Positions 7,278 through 14,575 of a stretch of DNA of 17,709 bases are shown piece by piece (position 1 is the stretch's first letter; every line of letters begins with the position of its first letter). The position numbers were made by a program, and so were the translations under genes. The DNA lies in assembly GCA_021818125.1 (NCBI GenBank), contig JAKAFG010000015.1:1-17709 (forward strand), given 5' to 3'. The DNA comes from Pseudomonadota bacterium (GTDB lineage: Bacteria > Pseudomonadota > Gammaproteobacteria > Acidithiobacillales > Acidithiobacillaceae). The notes under the pieces are model-generated. The model searched no databases. It saw only the letters and a program-made list of their open reading frames with translations, and was not told where the DNA came from.

Positions 7278-8828
7278 ATGGAAAACAGTGTTAATCTTTC
7301 GCCATTCAAAAACCTGCGCGCCGATGTGCCCGCTGCCGTGGTCGTGGCCCTGGTGGCGATGCCGCTGTGCCTCGGCGTAGCTTTGGCATCAGGGACACCG
7401 CTGATCGCCGGACTTATCGCCGGCATCATGGGCGGCGTGCTGGTCCCCTTGTTCAGCCGTTCGCAACTGGCCGTCAGCGGTCCGACGCCGGCCATCGTCG
7501 CCACGGTACTGGTGGCGATGCAGACGCTGCCAAGTTTCTCCGCTTTTCTGCTGGCGGTGGTCATCGCCGGGGTCATCCAGATCGTTTTGGGTGTGATCCG
7601 TGCAGGCGTCGTCGCCTATTTTTTCCCCTCTGCCGTCATTCAGGGGATTCTTTCGGCTATCGGCATCATCCTCATCCTCAAACAATTTCCCTATGCCATC
7701 GGTTTTGATCTGGGCGAATTCGGCAGTCAGGACTTCATTAGTGCGCATGGTGAGAACACCTTCACCGCTGTTATCGCTGCCCTGGCACACCTGGAATGGG
7801 GCGCCCTGCTGGTCAGCGTACTTGCCCTGTCCATCCTGATCACCTGGGACAAAGTAGCGCTATTGCGTAAACAAACCTGGCTATCCGGGCCACTCATGGC
7901 GGTAATTTTTGGCACCTTACTCAACACACTGCTCCTCCACGCCGTTCCGAGCCTGGCGGTCAGCGGCCCCAACCTGGTCAGCTTGCCGATCGTTCGCTCT
8001 TTCGCGGATTTGCGGGGTATGCTGCAAACGCCGGACTGGGGGATGATCGGATCGAAAACCGTCTGGGTGACGGCCATCGCCCTCACTTTCATTGCGAGCC
8101 TCGAAAGCCTGCTTTCCGTTGAGGCAGCCGACAAACTCGATGCCTTCAAACGGCGCACGCCGCTGGACCGCGAGTTGCTGAGTCAGGGTATCGCCAATAT
8201 CGCCAGCGGCCTCATCGGCGGCCTTCCGGTGGCGGCGGTTATCGTGCGCAGTACCGCCAATGTGGCGGCAGGGGCCCGCACTAAGGCGAGTGCCTTTCTG
8301 CATGGCCTATTCCTGCTACTCGCCGTACTGTTTCTGGCGACGCTGATGAACCAGATTCCGCTGGCTGCCTTAGCATCCATCCTGATTTTCGTCGGCTTCA
8401 AGCTGGCCCATCCAAGCATATTCAACCGAATGTTTCGGCTCGATAAATCGCAGTATCTACCGTTCATAATCACCATTGTCGCGATTCTGTTTACCAGTCT
8501 CATCATAGGGGTAGTCGTCGGCCTGCTGACAGGGGTGTTCTTTGTACTCAAGGCCAATTACCACAGCGCCATAGAGATTGGACGGGAGGGTTCCGCTTAC
8601 AAAATTGCGCTGAATCGGGAGGTGACATTTGTTAACAAGGCACGGCTCTCCCATATCCTGGAGCGGCTGCCCAAGGGTGCAGAGATCATACTGGATGGCG
8701 AACATGTGGGTTTCATCGACCACGACGTCCTCGAAGTGATTAGAGACTTTGAACGCTCCGCACCCTTGCGCGGCATCCGACTGCGCGAACAAGGCTTCGA
8801 TACGCCGGTGTTGAGGGCTCCTGTCTGA
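7278..8828 (+). CDS. SulP family anion permease with STAS domain, probable bicarbonate transporter
   Basis: SulP proteins move sulfate, bicarbonate or related anions across the inner membrane. The 516-residue protein opens with the transport domain (DVPAAVVVALVAMPLCLGVA from about residue 16) and the SulP block LAVSGPTPAIVATVLVA at about 65-79. Many further hydrophobic segments continue to about residue 424, including GGLPVAAVIVRSTANVAAGA. A cytoplasmic STAS domain follows at about 438-508, with the core ILDGEHVGFIDHDVLEVI. This STAS domain looks short. The gene begins nine bases after the carbonic anhydrase stop, with a GAGG ribosome binding site overlapping that stop. SulP-carbonic anhydrase pairs are known and point to bicarbonate, but sulfate cannot be excluded from sequence alone. 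Confidence 0.9.
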   Translation: MENSVNLSPFKNLRADVPAAVVVALVAMPLCLGVALASGTPLIAGLIAGIMGGVLVPLFSRSQLAVSGPTPAIVATVLVAMQTLPSFSAFLLAVVIAGVIQIVLGVIRAGVVAYFFPSAVIQGILSAIGIILILKQFPYAIGFDLGEFGSQDFISAHGENTFTAVIAALAHLEWGALLVSVLALSILITWDKVALLRKQTWLSGPLMAVIFGTLLNTLLLHAVPSLAVSGPNLVSLPIVRSFADLRGMLQTPDWGMIGSKTVWVTAIALTFIASLESLLSVEAADKLDAFKRRTPLDRELLSQGIANIASGLIGGLPVAAVIVRSTANVAAGARTKASAFLHGLFLLLAVLFLATLMNQIPLAALASILIFVGFKLAHPSIFNRMFRLDKSQYLPFIITIVAILFTSLIIGVVVGLLTGVFFVLKANYHSAIEIGREGSAYKIALNREVTFVNKARLSHILERLPKGAEIILDGEHVGFIDHDVLEVIRDFERSAPLRGIRLREQGFDTPVLRAPV

Positions 8829-8842
8829 CACCAATAAACGCT

Positions 8843-8879
8843 GGAACAGGCAGTCGGGGCTCTTGATGCGTCCTGTTTC
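8843..8879 (+). terminator. Possible weak terminator after the SulP gene
   Basis: GGAACAGG (8843-8850) can pair with CCTGTTTC (8872-8879) through eight pairs including one G-T, leaving a 21-base loop. Only a broken T-rich tail follows (TTTCTTGTT). It is positioned correctly, 14 bases after the stop, but the large loop and poor tail make it weak. Confidence 0.3.
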
Positions 8880-8931
8880 TTGTTGGTCCGACAACCTGCC
8901 CAAACCCCAAATGCCCAACAGCTAAATACGC

Positions 8932-8961
8932 TTGACGTTAACACCTTAATAACGGTATCTT
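8932..8961 (+). promoter_or_regulatory. Sigma70-type promoter for rplU-rpmA
   Basis: TTGACG (8932-8937) and TATCTT (8956-8961) are 18 bases apart. Transcription would begin near 8968 and give a leader of about 43 bases before rplU. The -35 hexamer is near perfect, as expected for ribosomal protein genes. I see no structured ribosomal-protein leader in the short untranslated region. Confidence 0.65.
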
Positions 8962-9010
8962 AGCGAGCTTTTCCGGGCAGTATCGGCGAAACCCTTGTTG
9001 GAGGTTTGTG

Positions 9011-9322
9011 ATGTACGCGGTCATTGAGAATGGTGGCAAGCAGTATCGGGTGGCAGTGGGCGACAAGCTCCGGCTCGAAAGAATGGAAGTAGAGCCCGGT
9101 GCCGAACTCGCACTGGACCGTGTCCTCATGGTCGGCGTCGGCAGTGATGTCCAGGTAGGCCGGCCTCTGGTGGAGGGTGCCGCGGTGAAAGCCACCGTAC
9201 TCAGCCAGGGTCGTGCCAAAAAGGTACATATTTTCAAGATGCGCCGGCGCAAGCATTACCGCAAGCAGCAGGGCCATCGCCAGTATTTTACCGAAGTCCG
9301 CATCACCGGCATTGAAGCCTAA
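9011..9322 (+). CDS. rplU: 50S ribosomal protein L21
   Basis: L21 binds 23S rRNA in the large ribosomal subunit. The 103-residue protein shows the family opening MYAVIENGGKQYRVAVGD and the basic C-terminal RNA-binding signature KVHIFKMRRRKHYRKQQGHR, followed by the terminal VRITGIEA. Length is the usual one. A GTG immediately upstream (9008) is in frame, but ATG 9011 is the better start because GGAGG (9000-9004) then lies six bases away instead of three. The rpmA gene begins 11 bases after the stop, the near-universal pairing. Confidence 0.98.
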   Translation: MYAVIENGGKQYRVAVGDKLRLERMEVEPGAELALDRVLMVGVGSDVQVGRPLVEGAAVKATVLSQGRAKKVHIFKMRRRKHYRKQQGHRQYFTEVRITGIEA

Positions 9323-9333
9323 GGAGCACAATC

Positions 9334-9594
9334 ATGGCACATAAGAAGGCTGGAGGTTCCTCCCGTAACGGCCGCGATTCCGAATCCAAGCGTCTGGGCG
9401 TCAAGCGCTACGCCGGACAGGAAGTCATCAGCGGCAACATCATTATTCGTCAGCGTGGCACCCAGTTTTATCCGGGCGCCAACGTCGGCATCGGCAAAGA
9501 CCATACGCTTTTTGCCACCGCCGAGGGTGTCGTGAAGTTCGAGCGCAAGGGTCCGCGCCAGGTGCGCACCGTCAGCGTTGTTTCAGCGGCCTAA
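9334..9594 (+). CDS. rpmA: 50S ribosomal protein L27
   Basis: L27 reaches the peptidyl-transferase centre with its N-terminal tail. The 86-residue protein begins directly with MAHKKAGGSSRNGRDSESKR, the standard mature N-terminus, so no N-terminal pre-sequence needs removal as it does in Firmicutes. GTQFYPGANVGIGKDHTLFA is the other typical block. AAGGAG lies at normal spacing ahead of the ATG. It is co-transcribed with rplU, and a strong terminator follows 20 bases after the stop. Confidence 0.98.
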   Translation: MAHKKAGGSSRNGRDSESKRLGVKRYAGQEVISGNIIIRQRGTQFYPGANVGIGKDHTLFATAEGVVKFERKGPRQVRTVSVVSAA

Positions 9595-9614
9595 GCAGGC
9601 CTCTGCTCAGAGGG

Positions 9615-9648
9615 ACCCCGCCCCGTTTTTGCGGGAGCGGGGTTTTTT
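9615..9648 (+). terminator. Strong terminator that abuts the obgE start codon
   Basis: ACCCCGC (9615-9621) pairs with GCGGGGT (9637-9643). Inside it, CCCG (9622-9625) pairs with CGGG (9632-9635), leaving one bulged A and a short T-rich loop. Six T's (9643-9648) follow and end directly against the obgE ATG at 9649. The only purine-rich ribosome binding site candidate for obgE, GGGAGCGGGG (9633-9642), forms the 3' arm of this hairpin, so the structure can both end rplU-rpmA transcription and mask obgE translation. Confidence 0.9.
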
Positions 9649-10773
9649 ATGAAGTTTATTGACGAAGTCCGCATTCATGTGGCCTCCGGTAACGGCGGCC
9701 ATGGATCGGTGAGTTTTCGCCGCGAGAAGTTTATTCCTTTCGGCGGCCCCGATGGCGGCGATGGCGGGCGCGGCGGCAGTGTTTATCTGGTTGCTCAGGC
9801 CAGCCTCAACACCCTCATCGACTTCCGCTACCAGCGCCGCTATCGTGCCGAAAATGGTCACGGCGGCGCCGGGCGCCAGATGACGGGCCGCGCTGGCCAC
9901 GACCTGGAGATCAAAGTCCCGGTCGGCACCCTGGTGTATGACGACGACACCCGCGAATTGCTCGGTGACCTACGTACCGAAGGCGAACGGCTATTGGTCG
10001 CCCAGAGTGGCCGCGGCGGGCATGGTAACCTCTTCTACAAGTCGAGCGTCAATCGTGCACCCCGCCAGTTTGAGAAAGGGGCTCCCGGTGAAGAGCGCAA
10101 TTTACGTCTGGAGCTGCGCGTGCTCGCCGATGTCGGCCTGCTGGGCCTGCCCAATGCAGGCAAAAGCACCCTTATCCGCGCTGTCAGTGCCGCCCGCCCC
10201 AAAGTGGCAGACTATCCCTTCACTACCCTCTATCCCAATCTCGGCGTCGTCCGCGTCGCCACCCACGAATCTTTTGTACTCGCCGATATTCCCGGCCTTA
10301 TTCCGGGCGCTTCCGAAGGCGCCGGGCTAGGCACCCGCTTTCTCAAACACCTTAGCCGTACCCGCCTGCTCCTCCATTTGGTGGACATAGCCCCCGTCGA
10401 CGAGAGCGATCCGGCAGCCAATATCCGTGCGCTGGAAGCGGAGTTGGCCGCCTATAGTCCGGCCTTGGCAGCGCGTCCCCGCTGGCTGGTGGTCAACAAG
10501 TCAGACCTCTTCCCGAGCGAAGAAGCCGAATTGCGCTTCCAGCAGATTCGCGCGGCATTGCAATGGGAAGGGCCCGCCTTCCTGGTCTCGGCCGCCAGCG
10601 GTGCCGGATGTGAGGCATTGGTGCATGCCATCTGGCAGGCCCTTCCCGACCTGCCCCCCGCCCCCGATCCCAAGCAGACCGAGGACTGGGGCGACGAAAG
10701 CGACGAAGACGAGGTTTTGGAGGACTGGGAAGGGGACGATCTTGACGCTGAATGGGAGGAGGACGAGGCGTGA
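9649..10773 (+). CDS. obgE: Obg family GTPase ObgE/CgtA
   Basis: ObgE is an essential GTPase linked to 50S ribosome assembly and the stringent response. The 374-residue protein has the glycine-rich Obg domain at about 1-158 (FVP-type block FIPFGGPDGGDGGRGGSVYL). The G domain follows, with G1 GLPNAGKST (166-174), switch block FTTLYPNLG (191-199), G3 DIPGL (213-217), G4 NKSD (283-286) and the SAASG block near 314. The tail from about 339 is strongly acidic, as in many proteobacterial homologues. The MKFIDEV start is the family start, so ATG 9649 is secure although no unpaired ribosome binding site precedes it. The gene overlaps proB by four bases. Confidence 0.97.
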   Translation: MKFIDEVRIHVASGNGGHGSVSFRREKFIPFGGPDGGDGGRGGSVYLVAQASLNTLIDFRYQRRYRAENGHGGAGRQMTGRAGHDLEIKVPVGTLVYDDDTRELLGDLRTEGERLLVAQSGRGGHGNLFYKSSVNRAPRQFEKGAPGEERNLRLELRVLADVGLLGLPNAGKSTLIRAVSAARPKVADYPFTTLYPNLGVVRVATHESFVLADIPGLIPGASEGAGLGTRFLKHLSRTRLLLHLVDIAPVDESDPAANIRALEAELAAYSPALAARPRWLVVNKSDLFPSEEAELRFQQIRAALQWEGPAFLVSAASGAGCEALVHAIWQALPDLPPAPDPKQTEDWGDESDEDEVLEDWEGDDLDAEWEEDEA

Positions 10774-11900
10774 GCCGCGACCTGAAAACCGCACAGCGCT
10801 GGATCATCAAAATCGGTAGCAGCCTGCTCACCAATAACGGCCAGGGGTTGGATCTCGCCGCCATTGAAGCCTGGGTCACAGAGATATTGGTACTCCGCCG
10901 TCATGGCATCGAGATAGTCCTCGTCTCCTCCGGCGCGGTTGCCGCCGGTATGGAGCGCCTCGGCTGGCAGACCCGACCTACGGCCCTGCACCAACTGCAA
11001 GCGGCTGCCAGCGTCGGCCAGGCAGCACTCATCCAGGTCTATGAAGATTTCTTGCGCCGCGGTGGTGTGCATGGCAGCCAGGTCCTGCTTACTCATGAAG
11101 ATTTGCGCGATCGCCAGCGCTATCTCAATGCCCGCGCCACGCTGCGCATGCTGCTGGAGATGGGCGTAGTTCCCATCATCAATGAAAACGACGCGATTGC
11201 CAGTGCCGAAATCCGCTTTGGCGATAATGATACGCTGGCAGCCATGGTCGCCAATTTGCTGGAGGCCGACCTGCTGGTAATTCTCACGGATCAGGCGGGA
11301 CTTTATGATAGAGACCCGCGCCACGATTCCCATGCTCGCCTGCTCACAGAAGTGCAAGCGGGAGACCCCGAACTGCTGCGGATGGCGGGTGGGGCTGGGA
11401 CAGCGCTAGGGAGCGGCGGCATGATCACCAAGGTACGGGCGGCGAGCCGCGCTGCCCAGTCGGGTGCCGCCACCCTCATCGCCCCCGGCGGTGCCGAAGA
11501 CGTACTGCTGCGCATCTGGGCCGGGGAGGAGATAGGGACGTATTTTCATCCGAGCGTCGCCAAACTGGCGGCCCGCAAGCGCTGGCTGGCGGGGCAATTG
11601 CGCCCGACCGGCACCCTGCATCTGGACGCTGGCGCCGCACGGGTGCTCCGGGAAAAGGGCAGTAGTTTGCTCCCGGTCGGGATCACTGCCGCCGAAGGCG
11701 ACTTTCAACGTGGCGATCTGCTCTGCTGCGTCGATCCGGAAGGCCAAGAAGTGGCCCGTGGCCTGGTGAACTTCGCAAGGCATGACGTCCAGCTTCGCCT
11801 GGGTAAGAGCAGTAAAGCGCTGAGTACCCTGTTCGGCGATGTGGATGAGATTGAGATCATCCATAGGGATAACCTGGTACTCAGCAGCGACCGCAGCTAA
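10770..11900 (+). CDS. proB: Glutamate 5-kinase ProB
   Basis: ProB phosphorylates L-glutamate, the first and feedback-controlled step of proline synthesis, in the cytoplasm. The 376-residue protein has the amino-acid kinase domain: IIKIGSSLLTN, LVSSGAVAAGM, IINENDAIA, GDNDTLAAMVA, LTDQAGLYDRDPR and the GSGGMITKVRAA block. A C-terminal PUA domain starts near residue 275. I chose GTG 10770 because AGGAGGA lies six bases ahead and the start overlaps the obgE stop (GTGA). An ATG at 10752 would add six residues buried in the obgE end. The obgE-proB pair is common in proteobacteria. The 3' end overlaps the convergent fur gene by four bases. Confidence 0.96.
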   Translation: MSRDLKTAQRWIIKIGSSLLTNNGQGLDLAAIEAWVTEILVLRRHGIEIVLVSSGAVAAGMERLGWQTRPTALHQLQAAASVGQAALIQVYEDFLRRGGVHGSQVLLTHEDLRDRQRYLNARATLRMLLEMGVVPIINENDAIASAEIRFGDNDTLAAMVANLLEADLLVILTDQAGLYDRDPRHDSHARLLTEVQAGDPELLRMAGGAGTALGSGGMITKVRAASRAAQSGAATLIAPGGAEDVLLRIWAGEEIGTYFHPSVAKLAARKRWLAGQLRPTGTLHLDAGAARVLREKGSSLLPVGITAAEGDFQRGDLLCCVDPEGQEVARGLVNFARHDVQLRLGKSSKALSTLFGDVDEIEIIHRDNLVLSSDRS

Positions 11901-12373
11901 TCCGTGCTGTGCTGCCTGGGCAAGTCATCCCGCAGTGAACAAATCCCCGCATCCTGCATACCACGACAGGTGCCGTAGAGATAGAGGCTGTGATCGCTGA
12001 TAAAAAAGCCCTGATTCGCGGCGATTTCCCGCTGTCGCGCTTCTAGCGCTTCATCGAAAAACTCCAGCACTTTGCCGCAGGCCGTGCAGACCATGTGATC
12101 GTGGTGCCCCGTTTCGTTGAGCTCAAAGATCGCCTTATCGCCCTCGAAGTGATGCCTGCGCACCAATCCGGCCATTTCAAACTGGGTAAGGACACGATAT
12201 ACCGTGGCCAACCCCACCTCTTCACCGGCCTCCAACAACTGCCGATAAATTTCTTCAGCCGCCAGATGGCGGGTGTCGCTGTCCTCGAAGAGGCGGAGTA
12301 TCTTCAGTCTGGGCAGGGTCGCCTTGAGGCCAGCCCGCTTCAATTCATCGCTGTTTATTCGTTCGTCGTTCAT
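11897..12373 (-). CDS. fur: Ferric uptake regulator Fur
   Basis: Fur is a dimeric DNA-binding repressor that senses ferrous iron. The 158-residue protein has the winged-helix domain with LKATLPRLKILRLFE and VGLATVYRVLTQFEMAGLV at about 53-71. The metal-binding C-terminal half carries His90-His91-Asp92-His93, the zinc pair Cys96/Cys99 (CTACGKVLEF), EARQREIAA and His128 in SDHSLYLYG. A second cysteine pair is spaced differently from the usual CxxC, with Cys136 and Cys145. The gene is divergent from bamE, with 66 bases between the starts. I see no clear Fur box there, so autoregulation is not supported by sequence. Its 3' end meets proB head-on. Confidence 0.95.
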   Translation of the reverse strand: MNDERINSDELKRAGLKATLPRLKILRLFEDSDTRHLAAEEIYRQLLEAGEEVGLATVYRVLTQFEMAGLVRRHHFEGDKAIFELNETGHHDHMVCTACGKVLEFFDEALEARQREIAANQGFFISDHSLYLYGTCRGMQDAGICSLRDDLPRQHSTD

Positions 12374-12439
12374 TCGCTCGTAGCAATGGCCATGCGTAAT
12401 GGTTTAGGATAGTTGCACCTGACGCCTAAGACAAGGACT

Positions 12440-12787
12440 ATGAGAAGCTTCCGCCTAATTACCCTGCTTACTTTCTGTGCCCTGTTGCTCGGCGCCTGTA
12501 GTATTTATCGCGTCGATGTACAGCAAGGCAACGCCATCACCGCCAAAGAACTGGCCGAACTGCACCCCGGTATGGATGAACTGCAGGTACGCACTATTCT
12601 CGGCTCACCGCTCCTGCAGGATCCCTGGCATCCGCATCAGTGGGTTTACGCTTATAGCTTCAAGCCTGCCTATGGCACCACAGAGGTGCGCAAGGTTCTG
12701 GTGCTTTTTGATAAGGATGGGAAGCTGATCAGCGCACAAGGAGATGTACATAGCACAGTCCCACCAACGGCGGCCACCGCCTCTTAA
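12440..12787 (+). CDS. bamE: Outer membrane assembly lipoprotein BamE (SmpA/OmlA)
   Basis: BamE is a small lipoprotein of the BAM complex, which inserts beta-barrel proteins in the outer membrane. The 115-residue precursor has a signal peptide (RLITLLTFCALLLGAC) with a lipobox that places the acylated cysteine at residue 20. It then carries YRVDVQQGN, HPGMDELQVRTILGSPLLQD and WVYAYSFKP, all typical of the SmpA/OmlA domain. The frame is open upstream to a TTG at 12413, but ATG 12440 gives a normal signal peptide. AAGGA lies only two bases ahead of it, which is closer than usual. Divergence from fur matches the arrangement in Pseudomonas and Xanthomonas. Confidence 0.93.
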   Translation: MRSFRLITLLTFCALLLGACSIYRVDVQQGNAITAKELAELHPGMDELQVRTILGSPLLQDPWHPHQWVYAYSFKPAYGTTEVRKVLVLFDKDGKLISAQGDVHSTVPPTAATAS

Positions 12788-12789
12788 GC

Positions 12790-13269
12790 CTAGCCGGACT
12801 GCGCCCCGCCGTCCGGCTTTTGCGCCCCTAACGCGCCCGGCTGACCATAAACAGCCCGCGCGCGCTGGGCAAAGCGTTGCACCATCGTTTCCGCCGCATG
12901 CTTGAATATCGGCTCCAGAAAGGCGCCCATCAATCGGGAAGCGAACTCGAAGCGCATGTCCAGCGTTACTTTGGTGCCTCTGGCGTCCGGCTCCAACTGC
13001 CAGAGCCCTTCCAGAAAACGGAAGGGACCATTCACCAGCCGCACCTCTGCCAGCTTGGGCCGCTGATAACGATTTTTCGTGGTGAAGGATTTGCCGAAAG
13101 CGCCGTGGGAGATGGTGATCTCGGCGACCACTTCTTCATCTTTCGATTGGATAATCCGGGTCCGTCCACACCAGGGTAAAAATTGCGGATAGGCACGAAT
13201 ATCCTCTACCAGGGCAAAAATTTGCGCAGCACTGTAGGGCAGTACGGCGGTTTTGCAAATATGATGCAT
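12790..13269 (-). CDS. ratA: RatA / Coq10-like START-domain protein
   Basis: This 159-residue protein belongs to the polyketide-cyclase/START family that includes E. coli RatA, reported to affect ribosome association, and mitochondrial Coq10, which binds ubiquinone. The visible family blocks are VLPYSAAQIFALVEDIRAYPQFLPWC, split across residues 9-34, then NGPFRFLEGLWQLEP, and the C-terminal helix with MVQRFAQRARAVYG. The ATG has GAGAGGG five or so bases ahead. The gene lies nine bases after a phospholipase-D-like gene on the same strand, so the two are probably co-transcribed. Neighbouring smpB and bamE match the E. coli smpB-ratA-ratB-bamE neighbourhood, but ratB is absent. The last ten or so residues (about 149-159), rich in Gly and Gln, look non-conserved and overlap a terminator stem. 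Confidence 0.9.
   Translation of the reverse strand: MHHICKTAVLPYSAAQIFALVEDIRAYPQFLPWCGRTRIIQSKDEEVVAEITISHGAFGKSFTTKNRYQRPKLAEVRLVNGPFRFLEGLWQLEPDARGTKVTLDMRFEFASRLMGAFLEPIFKHAAETMVQRFAQRARAVYGQPGALGAQKPDGGAQSG
12792..12821 (+). terminator. Terminator of bamE, embedded in the 3' end of convergent ratA
   Basis: AGCCGGAC (12792-12799) pairs perfectly with GTCCGGCT (12811-12818) around an 11-base loop and is followed by a short T-run to 12821. It serves the plus-strand bamE transcript. The same bases encode the last residues of RatA on the other strand, so the stem also constrains that protein end. Confidence 0.75.
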
Positions 13270-13278
13270 GAAACCCTC

Positions 13279-14448
13279 TCAATAACGGCGCTGACCCAGT
13301 GCATGCGCCTGCACCCAACGATCCAGTTGCGCCCAAAACCATTCGATGATTCGTCGCCAACGGGGGCGCCTGCGCCAAGGCTCCGGGTCGATTTCCCGGG
13401 CTTGGTCGAACTCGCGTAAAAACAGGGTGCGCAGCAAAAGCGCGGCAAGCGGAGCGCGTAATTCCAAGTTGAGTTCATGATTAAACCACAAACTCAGAAA
13501 ATCAAGATTAGCGGAGCCGATCGACGCCCAGGAACCATCCACCAGCAGATATTTCGCATGTAGAAAGGCGCCTTCATATTCGTAAACATGCACTCCCCTG
13601 CGCATCAGTTTTTGATAATACGCCTGAATCCCGAATCGCAAAAGTGGATGATCGGTGATCCGGCCAGCCAGCAGGAGCCGGACATCCACACCGCGCTGCA
13701 CGGCACGGTAGATGGCGCGCAGGATAACGGGATCTGGATTAAAGTAGGGAGTGGCAATCCAGATGCTCTGACGTGCGGCATGAATGGCAGCGAGCAGACG
13801 GCGCCGCACGGCGAGGCTTCCCGGCGGCGCGCCCTCTAAAAACCGGCCGTGCCCCCACCACAGGGTATCGGGTTGAAAGAACGCCGCCGTACCCAATAAC
13901 GGAAGCGGCTCCGGGCGGTGACGAAAAAAGATCTGGCGACCCTGTTCGGCTAACTTGCCGCGACAGGCAAAGAGCATCTCACGATAGGGCATGGTGCCTG
14001 GCGCGCCCGTGAGCCAGTCATCAGCGATCGCAAAACCGCCGACTGCGGCCCACTGGCCATCCACCACGACGACACGCCGATGGCTGCGTCGTAGCCTTTT
14101 TTCTAACCCTTTGAGTTGCAGGTGGTGATACCAGTGTAAATGAGCACCAGCGGCGCGCAACTCAGCCGCCCAGCCACTCGGGAAGCTGCGGCTGCCCAAG
14201 GCATCCAGGGTGATATAGACCTGGACTCCCGCCACCGCCTTATCACAGAGGATACGCAAGACACGCTCGGGCCAATCGCCTTCGGCAAAAATATAGTTCT
14301 CAAAGAGAATCTCGGCCCGCGCATCAAGCAGGCACAGTTCCAGCCATTCGATGATAGCCGACATCTCACTCAGCAGCACAGCTTCGGGAATGGGCTCCCA
14401 ATGCCTTTGGCGATGCGACGCGAAACGTTTAGGCAACGGGTTCGACAA
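13279..14448 (-). CDS. Phospholipase D / cardiolipin synthase-like protein (ClsB-like)
   Basis: The protein belongs to the phospholipase D superfamily and most resembles the ClsB (YbhO) branch of cardiolipin synthases: about 390 residues, no N-terminal membrane anchors, and two HKD domains. The second motif is complete: His297, Lys299 and Asp304 in FLHAKYLLVDG, followed by SIGSANLD. The first motif, SHRRVVVVDGQWAAVGG, keeps His123 and Asp130 but has Arg125 where lysine is expected. The C-terminus is rich in Trp and Arg, suitable for membrane contact. The start is uncertain. TTG 14448 is the first possible codon after a stop and has a weak ribosome binding site, but the fold needs residues ahead of the internal ATG at 14364. 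The substrate could be phosphatidylglycerol or another phosphodiester. It is followed by ratA on the same strand. Confidence 0.85.
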   Translation of the reverse strand: MSNPLPKRFASHRQRHWEPIPEAVLLSEMSAIIEWLELCLLDARAEILFENYIFAEGDWPERVLRILCDKAVAGVQVYITLDALGSRSFPSGWAAELRAAGAHLHWYHHLQLKGLEKRLRRSHRRVVVVDGQWAAVGGFAIADDWLTGAPGTMPYREMLFACRGKLAEQGRQIFFRHRPEPLPLLGTAAFFQPDTLWWGHGRFLEGAPPGSLAVRRRLLAAIHAARQSIWIATPYFNPDPVILRAIYRAVQRGVDVRLLLAGRITDHPLLRFGIQAYYQKLMRRGVHVYEYEGAFLHAKYLLVDGSWASIGSANLDFLSLWFNHELNLELRAPLAALLLRTLFLREFDQAREIDPEPWRRRPRWRRIIEWFWAQLDRWVQAHALGQRRY

Positions 14449-14516
14449 ATCTTCAAGGTCCGTAGTGATACACGCTGATCACCTTCCACAGGAATACCGG
14501 CAAAGTCAATGCCACC

Positions 14517-14546
14517 TTTCTGCCCTGCCGTCTTTTCCCGTACAAT
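14517..14546 (+). promoter_or_regulatory. Possible promoter for the smpB operon
   Basis: TACAAT (14541-14546) is a good -10 element 29 bases ahead of the smpB ATG. The best -35 at 18-base spacing, TTTCTG (14517-14522), is poor. It lies in the short divergent gap between the phospholipase-D-like gene and smpB, where some promoter is expected. Confidence 0.3.
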
Positions 14547-14575
14547 ACCCGACTGACCGGCACGGGAGTAGCAGG

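Noticed and set aside
8968..9010. A structured ribosomal-protein leader ahead of rplU
   Set aside because: The leader after the proposed start is about 43 bases and shows no stable stem beyond short matches.
10452..11357. A 301-codon open frame antisense to obgE and proB
   Set aside because: It crosses the boundary of two conserved genes and has low-complexity Ser-rich translation opposite the acidic ObgE tail.
12374..12439. A possible Fur box between fur and bamE
   Set aside because: No GATAATGATAATC-like palindrome is visible in these 66 bases; only scattered AT-rich words are present.
14351..14575. An N-terminal extension of SmpB from the longer open frame
   Set aside because: It would run through the divergent intergenic region and the phospholipase-D-like gene start; the family length and ribosome binding site support ATG 14576.
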